From contig CAJXVZ010000030.1 in the NCBI GenBank assembly GCA_913062845.1, positions 1-35,607 on the forward strand: 35,607 bases of DNA, read 5' to 3'. The stretch comes from an uncultured Psychroflexus sp. (GTDB taxonomy: Bacteria > Bacteroidota > Bacteroidia > Flavobacteriales > Flavobacteriaceae). Shown piece after piece: positions 15,674 through 24,508 of the stretch. A model generated the notes under the pieces. That model saw nothing but the letters and a program-made list of their open reading frames with translations. It made no database searches and was not told the DNA's origin. The first letter of the stretch is position 1, and every line of letters starts with the position of its first letter. A program made the translations under genes and the position numbers.

Positions 15674-17002
15674 ATGCTGACAGGATTTCAAAATCAGCTT
15701 AAAAAGCTCGCTTTAGATTATGAAAACAAGAGGTTTCTTGTAGCCGCAAGTGGTGGTTTGGATTCAACAGTTCTCATTCATCTTTGCCATCAATTGAAAC
15801 TGGATTTTGGTATATGTCATGTAAATTTTCAATTGAGAGGTGAGGAAAGCGATGCAGACCAGAGATTTTTAGAGGAGTTAGCTGAAAACCTGAATTCTCC
15901 AATCTTTATTTTAAAAGAAAATGCTAAAGATTATGCTGTTAAGCATCAACTTACTACCCAAACTGCCGCAAGGCAAATACGTTACGCCTGGTTCAAAAAA
16001 TGCCTGATCAATGAAAAATACCAATGCCTTCTTACAGCGCATCACGCCGATGACAACCTTGAAACGTATTTGATAAATAGCTTCAGGGGAACCGGGATTA
16101 AAGGACTGACCGGCATTCCTGAGCATAGAGATCACATTTTAAGACCACTGATTCAATTCAGTAGAGATGATATAAAAGCCTTTGCTAAAAGCCATAATAT
16201 TACATGGCGTGAAGACCAAAGCAATAGCAGTGATAATTATCTCAGAAATGTCATCCGACATCATCTCCTGCCCTATTTTCAGAAAAGACAAGACAATTTA
16301 CATGCCCGGTTTGAGACAACACAGAAGAATTTAAAACGTCAGGAATTGTTACTTGAAGATTACCTGAACCTAGTTTTTAAACAAGTTGTTGAAGAACGTG
16401 AAGCTTCCTATCGGATAAATATAAAGTCTTTAAAACAATTTCCAAATTACTGGCACATCTTAATTGAACTCTTAAAAGGTTTTGGGTTTACTGATTGGAC
16501 AAGCCTTACAGGTTTAATTGAGGCACAAACCGGTAAATTCATAACCTCCTCAACGCATAGAATTGTAAAAGAACGCGAATTTCTGGAGTTGTTTGAGTTA
16601 CAAGATCATTCGGTTCAGCCCATTCATATTACTTTAGACGACCTGCCAAAAACGATTAAATACGAGGAAGGTGTTCTTCAAATAGAAACTTCTAAATCAT
16701 TTAAAAAAACACCTCAATATATCGCTTTTCTTTCTAAAGATTTGCTTAAAACTGATATTTGTCTTCGCCCTTATCAAACCGGTGATTATTTTTGCCCCTT
16801 AGGAATGCAGGGCAGGCGAAAACTCAGTGACTTTCTTAAAGATGAAAAATTAAGTACTTTTGAAAAATCAAAAATTTGGGTACTTACGCATCAAAATGAA
16901 ATCGTTTGGGTGATAAACCACAGAATAGATAACCGCTACAAAATAACAGAAAACACTCAGGAATGCTTAAAAATTCATTACTCTCCACACTCTTCTTCTT
17001 AA
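15674..17002 (+). CDS. tilS: tRNA(Ile)-lysidine synthetase
   Basis: N-type ATP pyrophosphatase that attaches lysine to C34 of the CAU-anticodon tRNA-Ile, so that it reads AUA. The PP-loop SGGLDS is at residues 26-31, followed by ICHVNFQLRGEESDAD, TAHHADDNLETYLI, FRGTGIKGLTGIP and DQSNSSDNYLRNVIRH, all TilS hallmarks. The C-terminal domain (about 340-430) includes LRPYQTGDYFCPLGMQGRRK, the usual tRNA-binding TilS-C region. At 442 residues it is full length. Its last 40 bases overlap the start of the DsbD-like gene in another frame, implying translational coupling. Confidence 0.95.
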   Translation: MLTGFQNQLKKLALDYENKRFLVAASGGLDSTVLIHLCHQLKLDFGICHVNFQLRGEESDADQRFLEELAENLNSPIFILKENAKDYAVKHQLTTQTAARQIRYAWFKKCLINEKYQCLLTAHHADDNLETYLINSFRGTGIKGLTGIPEHRDHILRPLIQFSRDDIKAFAKSHNITWREDQSNSSDNYLRNVIRHHLLPYFQKRQDNLHARFETTQKNLKRQELLLEDYLNLVFKQVVEEREASYRINIKSLKQFPNYWHILIELLKGFGFTDWTSLTGLIEAQTGKFITSSTHRIVKEREFLELFELQDHSVQPIHITLDDLPKTIKYEEGVLQIETSKSFKKTPQYIAFLSKDLLKTDICLRPYQTGDYFCPLGMQGRRKLSDFLKDEKLSTFEKSKIWVLTHQNEIVWVINHRIDNRYKITENTQECLKIHYSPHSSS

Positions 17003-18969
17003 TCGCTTTTGGATTTAAGGCCAATGCACAATTTGGCAACCCATCCGGCGATGTTTTAAACCCGATTGAATGGACAGCCAATGTTAACAAAACAGATGAT
17101 ATTTATACCATTTCGTTCATTGCTATCCTGGAGGATGGATGGCATATACCATCGATAAGACCTCTACCTGAAGATGCCATAGGTCCGATTGCGACAGAAT
17201 TTACTTTTTTAAATCCCGATAACTATGAACTTATTGGAGGAATTAATGAACCTGAAGGCATAGAAACTTATGATGAAACATTTGAACTGGATATTAAATA
17301 TTTTGAAGAAAAAGTAGCTTTTAAGCAAGACCTAAAAATTTCAGAATTTGACCAACCTGTAAAAGCAGAAGTTTACTTTAATGTTTGTGATGAAACCAGG
17401 TGCTTACCACCGGAGGTAAAAACGTTCAACCTAAAAATTCAAGAGAACGGAGACTTCATGATCCTGGCAGATAACTTAAGTGTAGACAAAAAAGACCAAA
17501 ACCTGACCAATTCTTTAAAATTAGACATTAAAAATCCTGAACTGATCGCTGATGATAACACCAAAAAATCATTTTTCACTCTTTTTTTACTGGGGTTTGT
17601 AGGTGGACTGCTTGCGCTCTTAACACCATGTGTTTTCCCCATGATTCCGCTTACTGTATCCTTTTTCACAAAAGGCGCAAGAACACCAAGGCTTGGAAAG
17701 ATCAATGCGATTCTATACGGCCTTTTTATATTTGGAATATACATACTATTGAGTATTCCATTTCATTTGCTGGACAGTGTTGATCCTGAAATTTTGAACA
17801 ATATTTCTACCAATACCTACCTCAACATATTTTTCTTTGTGGTATTTATAGTATTTGCCATATCATTTTTCGGGTATTTTGAAATTACTTTACCTCAATC
17901 CTGGAGCAATCGCATGGATCAAAAAGCTTCAAGTATTGGTGGTATAGTTGGTATTTTCTTTATGGCACTAACTTTAGCCATTGTATCATTTTCCTGTACC
18001 GGACCGATCCTGGGTTCACTTTTGGGAGGTTCACTAACGGCAGACGGTGGCGCCATGCAATTAAGCTTTGGTATGGGTGGCTTTGGCCTCGCCCTGGCTT
18101 TACCTTTTGCCTTGTTTGCTCTCTTCCCTAACCTGCTTAAATCACTGCCTCAAAGCGGTGGCTGGTTGAATACAGTAAAAGTTGTTCTTGGGTTTTTAGA
18201 AGTTGGACTTGCTTTTAAATTTCTGTCAAACGCCGACCTGGTTGAAAACTGGGGGCTTTTAAAAAGAGAGGTCTTTATCGGAATCTGGATTCTTGTAGGT
18301 ATTGGACTGATTCTTTATCTTTTAGGTAAAATTAAATTTCCTCATGATGCTAAAACCATAAAAATTGGCAAAGGCCGAATCATTAGTTCAACGCTTATCC
18401 TGGTTTTTGTTTTGTATTTGCTGCCCGGCTTAACCAACACTGCCTATGCTAACTTGAAATTAATTAGCGGTTTTCCGCCACCTTTAAATTACAGTATTTA
18501 TGACAAAGGTGATGATGGACTGCTAGGTCTGGAAACGTATCATGATTTTGACGAAGGTCTTAAAAAAGCAAAAGCAACCGGAAAACCTATTTTAATTGAT
18601 TTTACAGGAATGGCCTGTGTGAATTGCAGAAAAATGGAAGAAAATGTCTGGAGTGAGCCTCAGGTATACGACATTTTAGAAAATGAAGTTGTTTTGATTT
18701 CCTTATATGTTGATAAAAGGGTCAATTTGCCAAAAGACAAACAATTTAATTACGAAAAACCCAATGGTGAAATCAAGCAAATCAGAACCATAGGTGACAA
18801 ATGGGCGACTTTCCAGACTGTAAATTTTCAGAATAACTCACAGCCCTATTATGTCATGATGGATACTGAGTTTAAGCTGCTCAACAGACCAACAGGCTAC
18901 GAACCAGATGCAGATGAATTTCTGGCCTGGCTTAATGAAGGTTTGAAAAAAAATGTAAGCATTGAATAG
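16963..18969 (+). CDS. DsbD-like protein-disulfide reductase (thiol:disulfide interchange)
   Basis: Membrane electron carrier moving reducing equivalents from cytoplasmic thioredoxin to the periplasm. There is a signal peptide at 1-22 (cleavage after KANA), then a periplasmic N-domain with the redox pair C142/C147 in FNVCDETRC. The membrane domain (about 203-490) carries C223 in LLTPCVFPMIPLT and C345 in SFSCTGPILG. A C-terminal thioredoxin-like domain holds CVNC (552-555) in GMACVNCRKMEENVW. All three redox pairs are intact. At 668 residues this is the usual Bacteroidetes length. It overlaps tilS by 40 bases. The short AGCT-rich repeat follows the stop. Confidence 0.93.
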   Translation: MLKNSLLSTLFFLIAFGFKANAQFGNPSGDVLNPIEWTANVNKTDDIYTISFIAILEDGWHIPSIRPLPEDAIGPIATEFTFLNPDNYELIGGINEPEGIETYDETFELDIKYFEEKVAFKQDLKISEFDQPVKAEVYFNVCDETRCLPPEVKTFNLKIQENGDFMILADNLSVDKKDQNLTNSLKLDIKNPELIADDNTKKSFFTLFLLGFVGGLLALLTPCVFPMIPLTVSFFTKGARTPRLGKINAILYGLFIFGIYILLSIPFHLLDSVDPEILNNISTNTYLNIFFFVVFIVFAISFFGYFEITLPQSWSNRMDQKASSIGGIVGIFFMALTLAIVSFSCTGPILGSLLGGSLTADGGAMQLSFGMGGFGLALALPFALFALFPNLLKSLPQSGGWLNTVKVVLGFLEVGLAFKFLSNADLVENWGLLKREVFIGIWILVGIGLILYLLGKIKFPHDAKTIKIGKGRIISSTLILVFVLYLLPGLTNTAYANLKLISGFPPPLNYSIYDKGDDGLLGLETYHDFDEGLKKAKATGKPILIDFTGMACVNCRKMEENVWSEPQVYDILENEVVLISLYVDKRVNLPKDKQFNYEKPNGEIKQIRTIGDKWATFQTVNFQNNSQPYYVMMDTEFKLLNRPTGYEPDADEFLAWLNEGLKKNVSIE

Positions 18970-18994
18970 CTTTTAGCTCTTAGCTTTTTAGCTG
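18967..18994. repeat. Short degenerate AGCT repeat after the DsbD-like gene
   Basis: Four AGCT tetranucleotides at 18968, 18975, 18982 and 18990, in tagcttttagct-like units, start at the stop codon of the gene. AGCT is self-complementary, so small hairpins are possible. It resembles the AGCT-rich array at 9534-9569 in flavour but not in exact unit. Confidence 0.6.
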
Positions 18995-19025
18995 AAAATA
19001 AAAAAACAAACTAAAAAATATTTAA

Positions 19026-19550
19026 ATGAAATTATTAGGTATAGGCTCAAGAATAAATCATCCTGTTTACGGGAAAGGTGTTGTTACCAACGTGACAGCA
19101 AAGCATTATTGGGTAACTTTTATAGACAGCGGTTTAGAAACCATAGATATAGACTCAGACTTTGAAGTTATTCAAGCCGTAGAAGATGATGTGGACACCG
19201 TAAGTTTTTATGAAGTAGAAAAAAGCCTGAAAGCTATTCTTCAAAAATGGTCGGATGTCTCAGAAGTGGTGACAATCGCAGATAAATGGAAAGGCGGCAA
19301 GATCATTTTCGAACCTAAAGACACCACCATGGCTGGAAAAGAAATGCCAATTGATACTTTTTTCCATAAAATCACCATGGTCAGAGACAGACTGCGCGTA
19401 TTAGAACAAAAAATCAATTCCAGTAACCTTGAAGAGCAGGAAAAAATAGACCTGCAACAATACATTACCCGCAGCTATGGCAGCTTGACCAGCTTTAATG
19501 TTTTGTTTAAATTGAAAACACAACAGTTTAAGGGTCAAGGGAAGTCTTAG
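19026..19550 (+). CDS. Conserved hypothetical protein with an N-terminal SH3/Tudor-like barrel
   Basis: A 174-residue cytoplasmic protein. The N-terminal 55 residues (IGSRINHPVYGKGVVTNVT, then YWVTFIDSGLETI) resemble the small beta-barrel found in CarD- or UvrD-C-like proteins. The C-terminal part is acidic and helical, with KIIFEPKDTTMAGKEMPID and a predicted helix around VRDRLRVLEQKINSSNLEE. I do not recognise a characterised function. It lies 56 bases downstream of the DsbD-like gene on the same strand and may be the last gene of the tilS unit. Confidence 0.78.
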   Translation: MKLLGIGSRINHPVYGKGVVTNVTAKHYWVTFIDSGLETIDIDSDFEVIQAVEDDVDTVSFYEVEKSLKAILQKWSDVSEVVTIADKWKGGKIIFEPKDTTMAGKEMPIDTFFHKITMVRDRLRVLEQKINSSNLEEQEKIDLQQYITRSYGSLTSFNVLFKLKTQQFKGQGKS

Positions 19551-19685
19551 ATAAATATAGATATTTAGGATTTCAGATGTACATATTTTTATTTTCTCAA
19601 TTTGTATTTTCACTTTTCAAGGAAACTTATTTATAGAATTCTAAAAATTAAGGTTTTTGATTTATATCAACTTTGATTTAAAAGA

Positions 19686-20855
19686 TCAAAAAACTTGAAC
19701 GGCATCAACTGTTCCTATTTCTGATAAATACCTCACGCCCACTTGTACCATGTTGTTCTTTAAATCATCCTTCAGAATATTACAGATATGGTCACCTCCA
19801 TATTTACCAAGTGCAGAAACCCCGTAAATAAATGGCCGACCTAAAAAGACAAAATCTGCACCTAAATACAAGGATTTCATGACATCTAGACCTGTTCTGA
19901 TTCCACTGTCAAAGAGTACGGGGACTTTGCCTTTTACAACCTCAACAATTTTTGGTAAGGCATCTATGGCAGATATAGCACCATCAAACTGTCTTCCTCC
20001 ATGATTAGAGACATAAACCGCATCCAAACCAATGTCGATGGCTTTTTTAGCATCTTCGGGGTGAAGAACGCCTTTCAAAACCACGGGACCTTTCCATGCT
20101 TTTTTTAATTCTTCACAGTAGGACCAATCCAAAGTGCCGCCTAAACGGTTACCTACAAAACCACTGGTGAATTTTAAATCTTTTGTTCCGGAATAATGTT
20201 CTACTGTTCTTAGTCTGGGTATGCCATGCTTTAGCGTTTCCCAACTCCATAGCGGATGGGTGATGCCGTCCCAGATAAGTTTTGTCGTAATTTTTGGAGG
20301 AATGGTCAAACCCGCTTTTTTACTTCGCTCTCTTCTACTCGCCATGGGCACATCTGCAGTGATTACTAAAGTCGTGAAGCCTTCATCCTGAGCTCTTTTT
20401 AACAGCGATGCTCTTACATTTTTATCTTTAGGGGGATACAATTGAAACCATCCATTATTTCCAACTAACTTTCCGATGGTCTCAGGCGTTTCAGTAGCCA
20501 CTGTACTTAAACAAAATGGAATATTATGACGCTCTGCGGTTTGTGCCAAATACTGTTCAACTTTTGGCCACATGAGACCGGTTAAGCCAACAGGTGCTAT
20601 GCCAATAGGGCAGTCATATACTTTGTTAAATAATTTTGTTTTGACATCGGCATTTAGCTCTCCTTTGCAAAAACGAGGTATAAATCTGATATTTTTAAAG
20701 CTATTTTGATTTTGCGCCAATAATTGTTCTTTTCCTGTACCTGAATTCAAATATTCCCAGGCTACATGTGGAATTCGCTTTTTGGCCTTATCTGCCACAT
20801 CTGATATGCGTGGGAATTTATTCTGATAGTTATTGAGCTTTTTTTCAATATTCAT
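19686..20855 (-). CDS. FMN-dependent alpha-hydroxy-acid dehydrogenase (L-lactate dehydrogenase LldD-like)
   Basis: A 389-residue FMN TIM-barrel oxidase. The key residues of the family are visible: APVGLTGLMWP (FMN loop), FQLY (137-140), ITADVP (165-170), K261 in VVLKGVLHPEDA, the catalytic histidine H285 and R288 in SNHGGRQFDG, and DSGIRTG (316-322) followed by GRPFIYG. Family members oxidise 2-hydroxy acids such as L-lactate to 2-oxo acids. Lactate is the likeliest substrate, but glycolate or mandelate cannot be excluded. It probably works at the inner face of the membrane, delivering electrons to quinone. It appears monocistronic, with its own -7 box at 20897-20904 and a terminator-like hairpin separating it from the ferredoxin gene upstream. 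Confidence 0.92.
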   Translation of the reverse strand: MNIEKKLNNYQNKFPRISDVADKAKKRIPHVAWEYLNSGTGKEQLLAQNQNSFKNIRFIPRFCKGELNADVKTKLFNKVYDCPIGIAPVGLTGLMWPKVEQYLAQTAERHNIPFCLSTVATETPETIGKLVGNNGWFQLYPPKDKNVRASLLKRAQDEGFTTLVITADVPMASRRERSKKAGLTIPPKITTKLIWDGITHPLWSWETLKHGIPRLRTVEHYSGTKDLKFTSGFVGNRLGGTLDWSYCEELKKAWKGPVVLKGVLHPEDAKKAIDIGLDAVYVSNHGGRQFDGAISAIDALPKIVEVVKGKVPVLFDSGIRTGLDVMKSLYLGADFVFLGRPFIYGVSALGKYGGDHICNILKDDLKNNMVQVGVRYLSEIGTVDAVQVF

Positions 20856-20896
20856 GAGATAAAAGTAGTAATAATTGATAAATCCTTAATATCAAC

Positions 20897-20904
20897 CAAA
20901 TTTA
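20897..20904 (-). promoter_or_regulatory. -7 promoter box for the lldD-like gene
   Basis: The minus strand reads TAAATTTG (TAnnTTTG) 41 bases before the ATG at 20855. Confidence 0.45.
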
Positions 20905-20950
20905 CATAACTACCAGAGATGGCCGTAACAAGAAAATTCATCGCTTTTAA

Positions 20951-20987
20951 ATAAGAAAGCCCACTGCTATATCAAGAAGTGGACCTT
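20951..20987 (-). terminator. Terminator-like hairpin after the ferredoxin gene
   Basis: On the minus strand AAGGTCCACT and AGTGGGCTTT pair over 10 bp, two of them G-U, with a 12-base loop, followed by CTTATTT. It lies between the ferredoxin and lldD-like genes. The loop is large, so this is moderate evidence. Confidence 0.5.
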
Positions 20988-21010
20988 GTCATTAAAATTT
21001 AAGTTAAGAA

Positions 21011-21361
21011 CTAGTCTTTGTGCATAAAAGATTGTTTTCCAAGCAATTCTTCTTCTGTCTCCACATTATCCTCGTCAGGCACACAACAATCTACCGGGCA
21101 CACCGCTGCACATTGCGGTTCTTCGTGAAAGCCCATACATTCAGTGCATTTATCTGTAACTATATAATAAAATTCATCACTTACCGGCTCCTGCACTTCT
21201 TCTGCATTTGCCTGTTTACCATTTGGGAGTACAATATCGCCTGTTAAATCAGTGCCATCAGAATAACGCCAATCGTCTGCTCCTTCGTATATCGCGGTGT
21301 TTGGGCACTCAGGCTCACAAGCTCCACAATTTATACATTCGTCTGTAATCTTAATCGCCAT
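21011..21361 (-). CDS. 2[4Fe-4S] ferredoxin with an inserted loop
   Basis: A 116-residue electron carrier. The first cluster motif is C9-x2-C12-x2-C15-x3-C19-P in [12 protein letters not shown]. The second is C72-x2-C75-x8-C84-x3-C88-P in [18 protein letters not shown], plus C92/C93. The 52-residue stretch between the motifs and the long x8 spacing place it with the bacterial-type ferredoxins that carry an insertion in the second cluster motif. It is divergent from the luxC-like gene, with overlapping promoters in a 60-base gap; that arrangement suggests coordinated expression and possibly a redox link. It has a full-consensus promoter at 21387-21414. Confidence 0.93.
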   Translation of the reverse strand: MAIKITDECINCGACEPECPNTAIYEGADDWRYSDGTDLTGDIVLPNGKQANAEEVQEPVSDEFYYIVTDKCTECMGFHEEPQCAAVCPVDCCVPDEDNVETEEELLGKQSFMHKD

Positions 21362-21376
21362 GTTTTTCTTTTATTG

Positions 21377-21384
21377 TAATTTTG
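21377..21384 (+). promoter_or_regulatory. -7 promoter box for the luxC-serC-serA unit
   Basis: TAATTTTG matches TAnnTTTG 37 bases before the luxC-like ATG. It lies immediately next to the oppositely oriented -7 box of the ferredoxin gene, so the two promoters face each other and overlap. Confidence 0.5.
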
Positions 21385-21386
21385 TT

Positions 21387-21414
21387 CAAAATTAAGCATA
21401 AAAGAAAAAAACAA
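21387..21414 (-). promoter_or_regulatory. Full-consensus promoter for the ferredoxin gene
   Basis: The minus strand reads TTG (21414-21412), exactly 17 bases, then TAATTTTG (21394-21387). This is the best match in the window to the Bacteroidetes consensus TTG-N17-TAnnTTTG. Confidence 0.7.
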
Positions 21415-21421
21415 CAAGTTA

Positions 21422-22492
21422 ATGCCCACTTTTGAAGAACGAAAAGCAGCTTTTATTGAGTTAGGTCAGTATATTGGAAGCCTGATTGATGAAAGCTCCC
21501 TTAATTCTACTCATAAAGACCAAAAATTCGATCAGGTATTGAGATTGGCTCAGGCAGAAAACCAGTGGTTTACCGAAAGTAATATCTGTTTTGCATTGAA
21601 GGAGTGGTCTAAAGCGCTTGATGCGTCTTCAATTGAACAATGGTTATCCGGCTATAAGCTTGAGCAAATGCAGCATAATAAGATTATAGGAGTAGTGATG
21701 GCCGGTAATATTCCTATGGTAGGATTTCATGATTTTCTTTCAGTTCTGATTTGCGGACATGATCTAATGGCTAAATTGTCATCAAACGACAAGAGACTTT
21801 TGCCATACCTTGCCGAAAAATTGAGCAAGATAGAGCCCGGATTTAAATCTAAAATTAATTTTGAAGAAAATCAATTGAAAAATTTTGATGCTGTCATCGC
21901 CACCGGTAGCAATAATACAGCGAGATATTTTGAGTATTATTTTAAGGATAAGCCACATATTATAAGGAAAAACAGGAATGGTGTAGCTGTTCTTACAGGG
22001 CGTGAAACCCATGAAGACTTTGAAAACCTTGGCAAAGACATTTTTCAGTATTTTGGTTTAGGTTGCAGAAATGTTTCAAAAATCTTTGTCCCTGAAGGTT
22101 ATGATTTTGATCATTTTTTTAAAGGTATTTCGAATTATGAACATTACATAAATCACCATAAATACGCTAACAATTATGATTACAACAAAGCGGTTTATCT
22201 CATGAGCGACATAAAATTTCTGGACAATGGCTTTGTTATGCTAAAAGAAGATGAGAGCTTCTCATCTCCAATTGGTGTTGTGAATTACGAGACCTACGCC
22301 AACGATATGGATTTAGAAAAATGTTTAAACCAACAAAAAAATAACATTCAGTGTACAATCGGTAAACATAAGCTTTGTAGCTTTGATTTTGGAAAAGCCC
22401 AACATCCAAAATTAACCGATTATGCGGATGGGATAGACACAATCAATTTTTTAAAAAATATAGATCATCATTATGAAAAAACACAATTTTAG
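21422..22492 (+). CDS. LuxC-like acyl-CoA reductase
   Basis: A 356-residue aldehyde-dehydrogenase-fold protein of the LuxC acyl-CoA reductase family, which reduces an acyl thioester to the aldehyde with NAD(P)H. Visible are GVVMAGNIPMVGFHDFLSVL (nucleotide-binding region), ATGSNNTARYFEYYF, IIRKNRNGVAVL and the catalytic cysteine C215 in FGLGCRNVSKIF. No luxA/luxB or other light genes are present, so bioluminescence is not implied; aldehyde or wax/alcohol formation, or another acyl reduction, is possible. Its last 20 bases overlap serC. It is divergent from a ferredoxin gene. This gene order is familiar from Flavobacteriaceae, but its meaning is not established from sequence. Confidence 0.88.
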   Translation: MPTFEERKAAFIELGQYIGSLIDESSLNSTHKDQKFDQVLRLAQAENQWFTESNICFALKEWSKALDASSIEQWLSGYKLEQMQHNKIIGVVMAGNIPMVGFHDFLSVLICGHDLMAKLSSNDKRLLPYLAEKLSKIEPGFKSKINFEENQLKNFDAVIATGSNNTARYFEYYFKDKPHIIRKNRNGVAVLTGRETHEDFENLGKDIFQYFGLGCRNVSKIFVPEGYDFDHFFKGISNYEHYINHHKYANNYDYNKAVYLMSDIKFLDNGFVMLKEDESFSSPIGVVNYETYANDMDLEKCLNQQKNNIQCTIGKHKLCSFDFGKAQHPKLTDYADGIDTINFLKNIDHHYEKTQF

Positions 22493-23537
22493 CGCAGGCC
22501 CTTGTATTCTTCCTCAAGAAGTATTTAAAAAAGCTTCTGAAGCTGTCTTGGATTTTAATGGCTCAGGACTATCAATTCTTGAAATTTCACACAGAAGCGC
22601 TGCTTTTGTAGATGTCATGGAAGAAGCCAGAGCGCTTTCTTTAGAGTTGCTTGGTCTTAATGACAAAGGTTATAAAGCATTATTTCTTCAAGGAGGTGCC
22701 AGTATGCAATTCATCATGGCTGCGTTTAACCTTATGGAGAAAAAAGCTGCTTATCTGGATACAGGCACCTGGTCTGCAAAAGCCATAAAAGAGGCAAAAT
22801 TGCTTGGAGAAGTAGAAGTTGTTGCAAGTTCCAAAGACAAAAATTATAATTACATTCCAAAAGACTACAGTATTCCTTCAGATGTAGATTACTTTCACTG
22901 CACCAGTAATAATACCATTTTTGGGACATCAATACAGGAGTTCAAAGAGACTAAGGTGCCAGTAGTTTGTGATATGAGTAGCGATATTTTTTCACGTCAG
23001 CTGGACTTCAGCAAGTTTGATCTCATCTATGCGGGTGCACAAAAGAATATGGGACCGGCCGGAGCAACTTTGGTAGTAGTAAAAGAAGATATTCTGGGCA
23101 AAGTGAGCAGAAACATTCCTTCTATGCTGGACTATAAGGTCCACATTGGTAAGGACAGTATGTTTAACACACCACCGGTTTTTGCTATTTATACCTCTCT
23201 GTTGAACCTGAGATGGTTAAAAGAAAAAGGTGGTATTGAAGCCATCGAAAAGATAAATAAGAAAAAAGCAGAATTGATCTATTCTGAAATAGATCTGAAT
23301 CCACTGTTTAAAGGATTTGCCAATAAACCGGACCGCTCTAATATGAATGCCACATTCAATCTGGTAGATGATACCCTTAAAGAAAGGTTCGACGCTCTGC
23401 TGAAAGAAGCCGGTATCAATGGATTAAACGGCCACAGAAGTGTCGGTGGATACCGTGCATCAATGTACAATGCCTTACCAAAAAAATCAGTTGGTGTTTT
23501 GGTTGAAGTCATGGATGAATTAGAAAGAAAATCTTAA
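22473..23537 (+). CDS. serC: Phosphoserine aminotransferase
   Basis: PLP enzyme converting 3-phosphohydroxypyruvate + glutamate to O-phosphoserine (serine synthesis; also used in pyridoxal phosphate synthesis). It has the SerC start NFSAGPCILPQEV, SILEISHRS, LFLQGGASMQF, TSNNTIFGT, the PLP lysine K191 in YAGAQKNMGPAG and a C-terminal GGYRASMYNALP. At 354 residues it is full length. It overlaps the luxC-like gene by 20 bases and is followed after 22 bases by serA, so synthesis is coupled. Its product would also be the substrate of the proposed cysteate synthase at 3399-4448. Confidence 0.96.
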   Translation: MKKHNFSAGPCILPQEVFKKASEAVLDFNGSGLSILEISHRSAAFVDVMEEARALSLELLGLNDKGYKALFLQGGASMQFIMAAFNLMEKKAAYLDTGTWSAKAIKEAKLLGEVEVVASSKDKNYNYIPKDYSIPSDVDYFHCTSNNTIFGTSIQEFKETKVPVVCDMSSDIFSRQLDFSKFDLIYAGAQKNMGPAGATLVVVKEDILGKVSRNIPSMLDYKVHIGKDSMFNTPPVFAIYTSLLNLRWLKEKGGIEAIEKINKKKAELIYSEIDLNPLFKGFANKPDRSNMNATFNLVDDTLKERFDALLKEAGINGLNGHRSVGGYRASMYNALPKKSVGVLVEVMDELERKS

Positions 23538-23559
23538 TCTTAAATAAAATAACAATACG

Positions 23560-24507
23560 ATGAAAATATTAGCAAATGATGGCATTTCTCAGGCCGGTGT
23601 AGATATGCTGGAAAAAGCAAGTCATGAAGTTATACAAACCAAAGTGGCTCAGGAACAACTTTCAAATTACATGAATGAAAATCACGTGGAGGTTCTTCTC
23701 GTGCGAAGTGCTACTAAGGTCAGAAAGGATTTGATTGATTCCTGCCCTGACCTGAAAATTATTGGCCGTGGTGGTGTTGGCATGGATAATATAGATGTTG
23801 ATTATGCAAAATCTAAAGGTTTGCATGTCATCAACACTCCTGCAGCCTCATCCGATTCTGTTGCAGAATTGGTGATGGCTCATGCACTGGGAGGTTTTAG
23901 ATTTTTGCACCAGGCGAATCGCGAGATGCCGCTTGAGGGCGAATCAAAGTTTAAAGACCTCAAAAAGGCTTATGCTAAAGGGGTAGAATTAAAAGGTAAG
24001 ACCATTGGTATTGTTGGCATGGGACGAATTGGTCAGGCAGTGGCCAAATGTGCTATAGGTTTGGGCATGAACGTAGTCGCCCATGATAAATTTATGGAAG
24101 AAGCTGATGTGAAAATTGAGTTTTTTGACGGACAACATTTGACATTTAAACTGAAAAGCATAGATTTTGATGACTTGCTTTCACAGGCTGATGTTATTAC
24201 CTTCCATGTTCCGGCACAAAAAGACTATATCCTGGGTAAAAGTGAAATTGAAAAAATGAAAGACGGTGCTGCTGTCATCAACACGGCTCGCGGTGGTGTG
24301 ATTGATGAAAAAGCCGTGGTTGACGCACTAGAAAACGGCAAATTAAAATTTGCAGCTATCGATGTTTTTGAAAAAGAACCAACACCCGAAATAAAACTGC
24401 TTATGCAGTCAAAACTTTCATTAAGTCCGCATATTGGCGGCGCAACTAATGAAGCACAAAGCAGAATTGGAACCGAACTCGCACAACAAATCATAGAATT
24501 AAGCTAA
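23560..24507 (+). CDS. serA: D-3-phosphoglycerate dehydrogenase, short form without ACT domain
   Basis: First step of serine synthesis: 3-phosphoglycerate + NAD to 3-phosphohydroxypyruvate. The NAD-binding loop GMGRIG is at 153-158, the catalytic arginine is R244 in NTARGGVID, E273 lies in FEKEP and H291 in LSPHIGGAT. The substrate-side motif VRSATKVRKDLID is near residue 50. At 315 residues it lacks the C-terminal ACT domain, so serine feedback of the usual kind is not expected. It follows serC closely and ends one base before the RlpA-like gene. Confidence 0.93.
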   Translation: MKILANDGISQAGVDMLEKASHEVIQTKVAQEQLSNYMNENHVEVLLVRSATKVRKDLIDSCPDLKIIGRGGVGMDNIDVDYAKSKGLHVINTPAASSDSVAELVMAHALGGFRFLHQANREMPLEGESKFKDLKKAYAKGVELKGKTIGIVGMGRIGQAVAKCAIGLGMNVVAHDKFMEEADVKIEFFDGQHLTFKLKSIDFDDLLSQADVITFHVPAQKDYILGKSEIEKMKDGAAVINTARGGVIDEKAVVDALENGKLKFAAIDVFEKEPTPEIKLLMQSKLSLSPHIGGATNEAQSRIGTELAQQIIELS

Positions 24508-24508
24508 A

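Noticed and set aside
19657-19670. Exact TTGAT-N4-ATCAA, the E. coli FNR half-site arrangement
   Set aside because: It lies between the 3' ends of two convergent genes, far from any promoter, so regulation from here is unlikely and chance in AT-rich DNA is the simpler explanation.
21422-22492. Bioluminescence locus suggested by the LuxC-like enzyme
   Set aside because: No luxA, luxB, luxD or luxE genes are nearby; the neighbours are serine synthesis genes. LuxC-like reductases are common in non-luminous Flavobacteriaceae.
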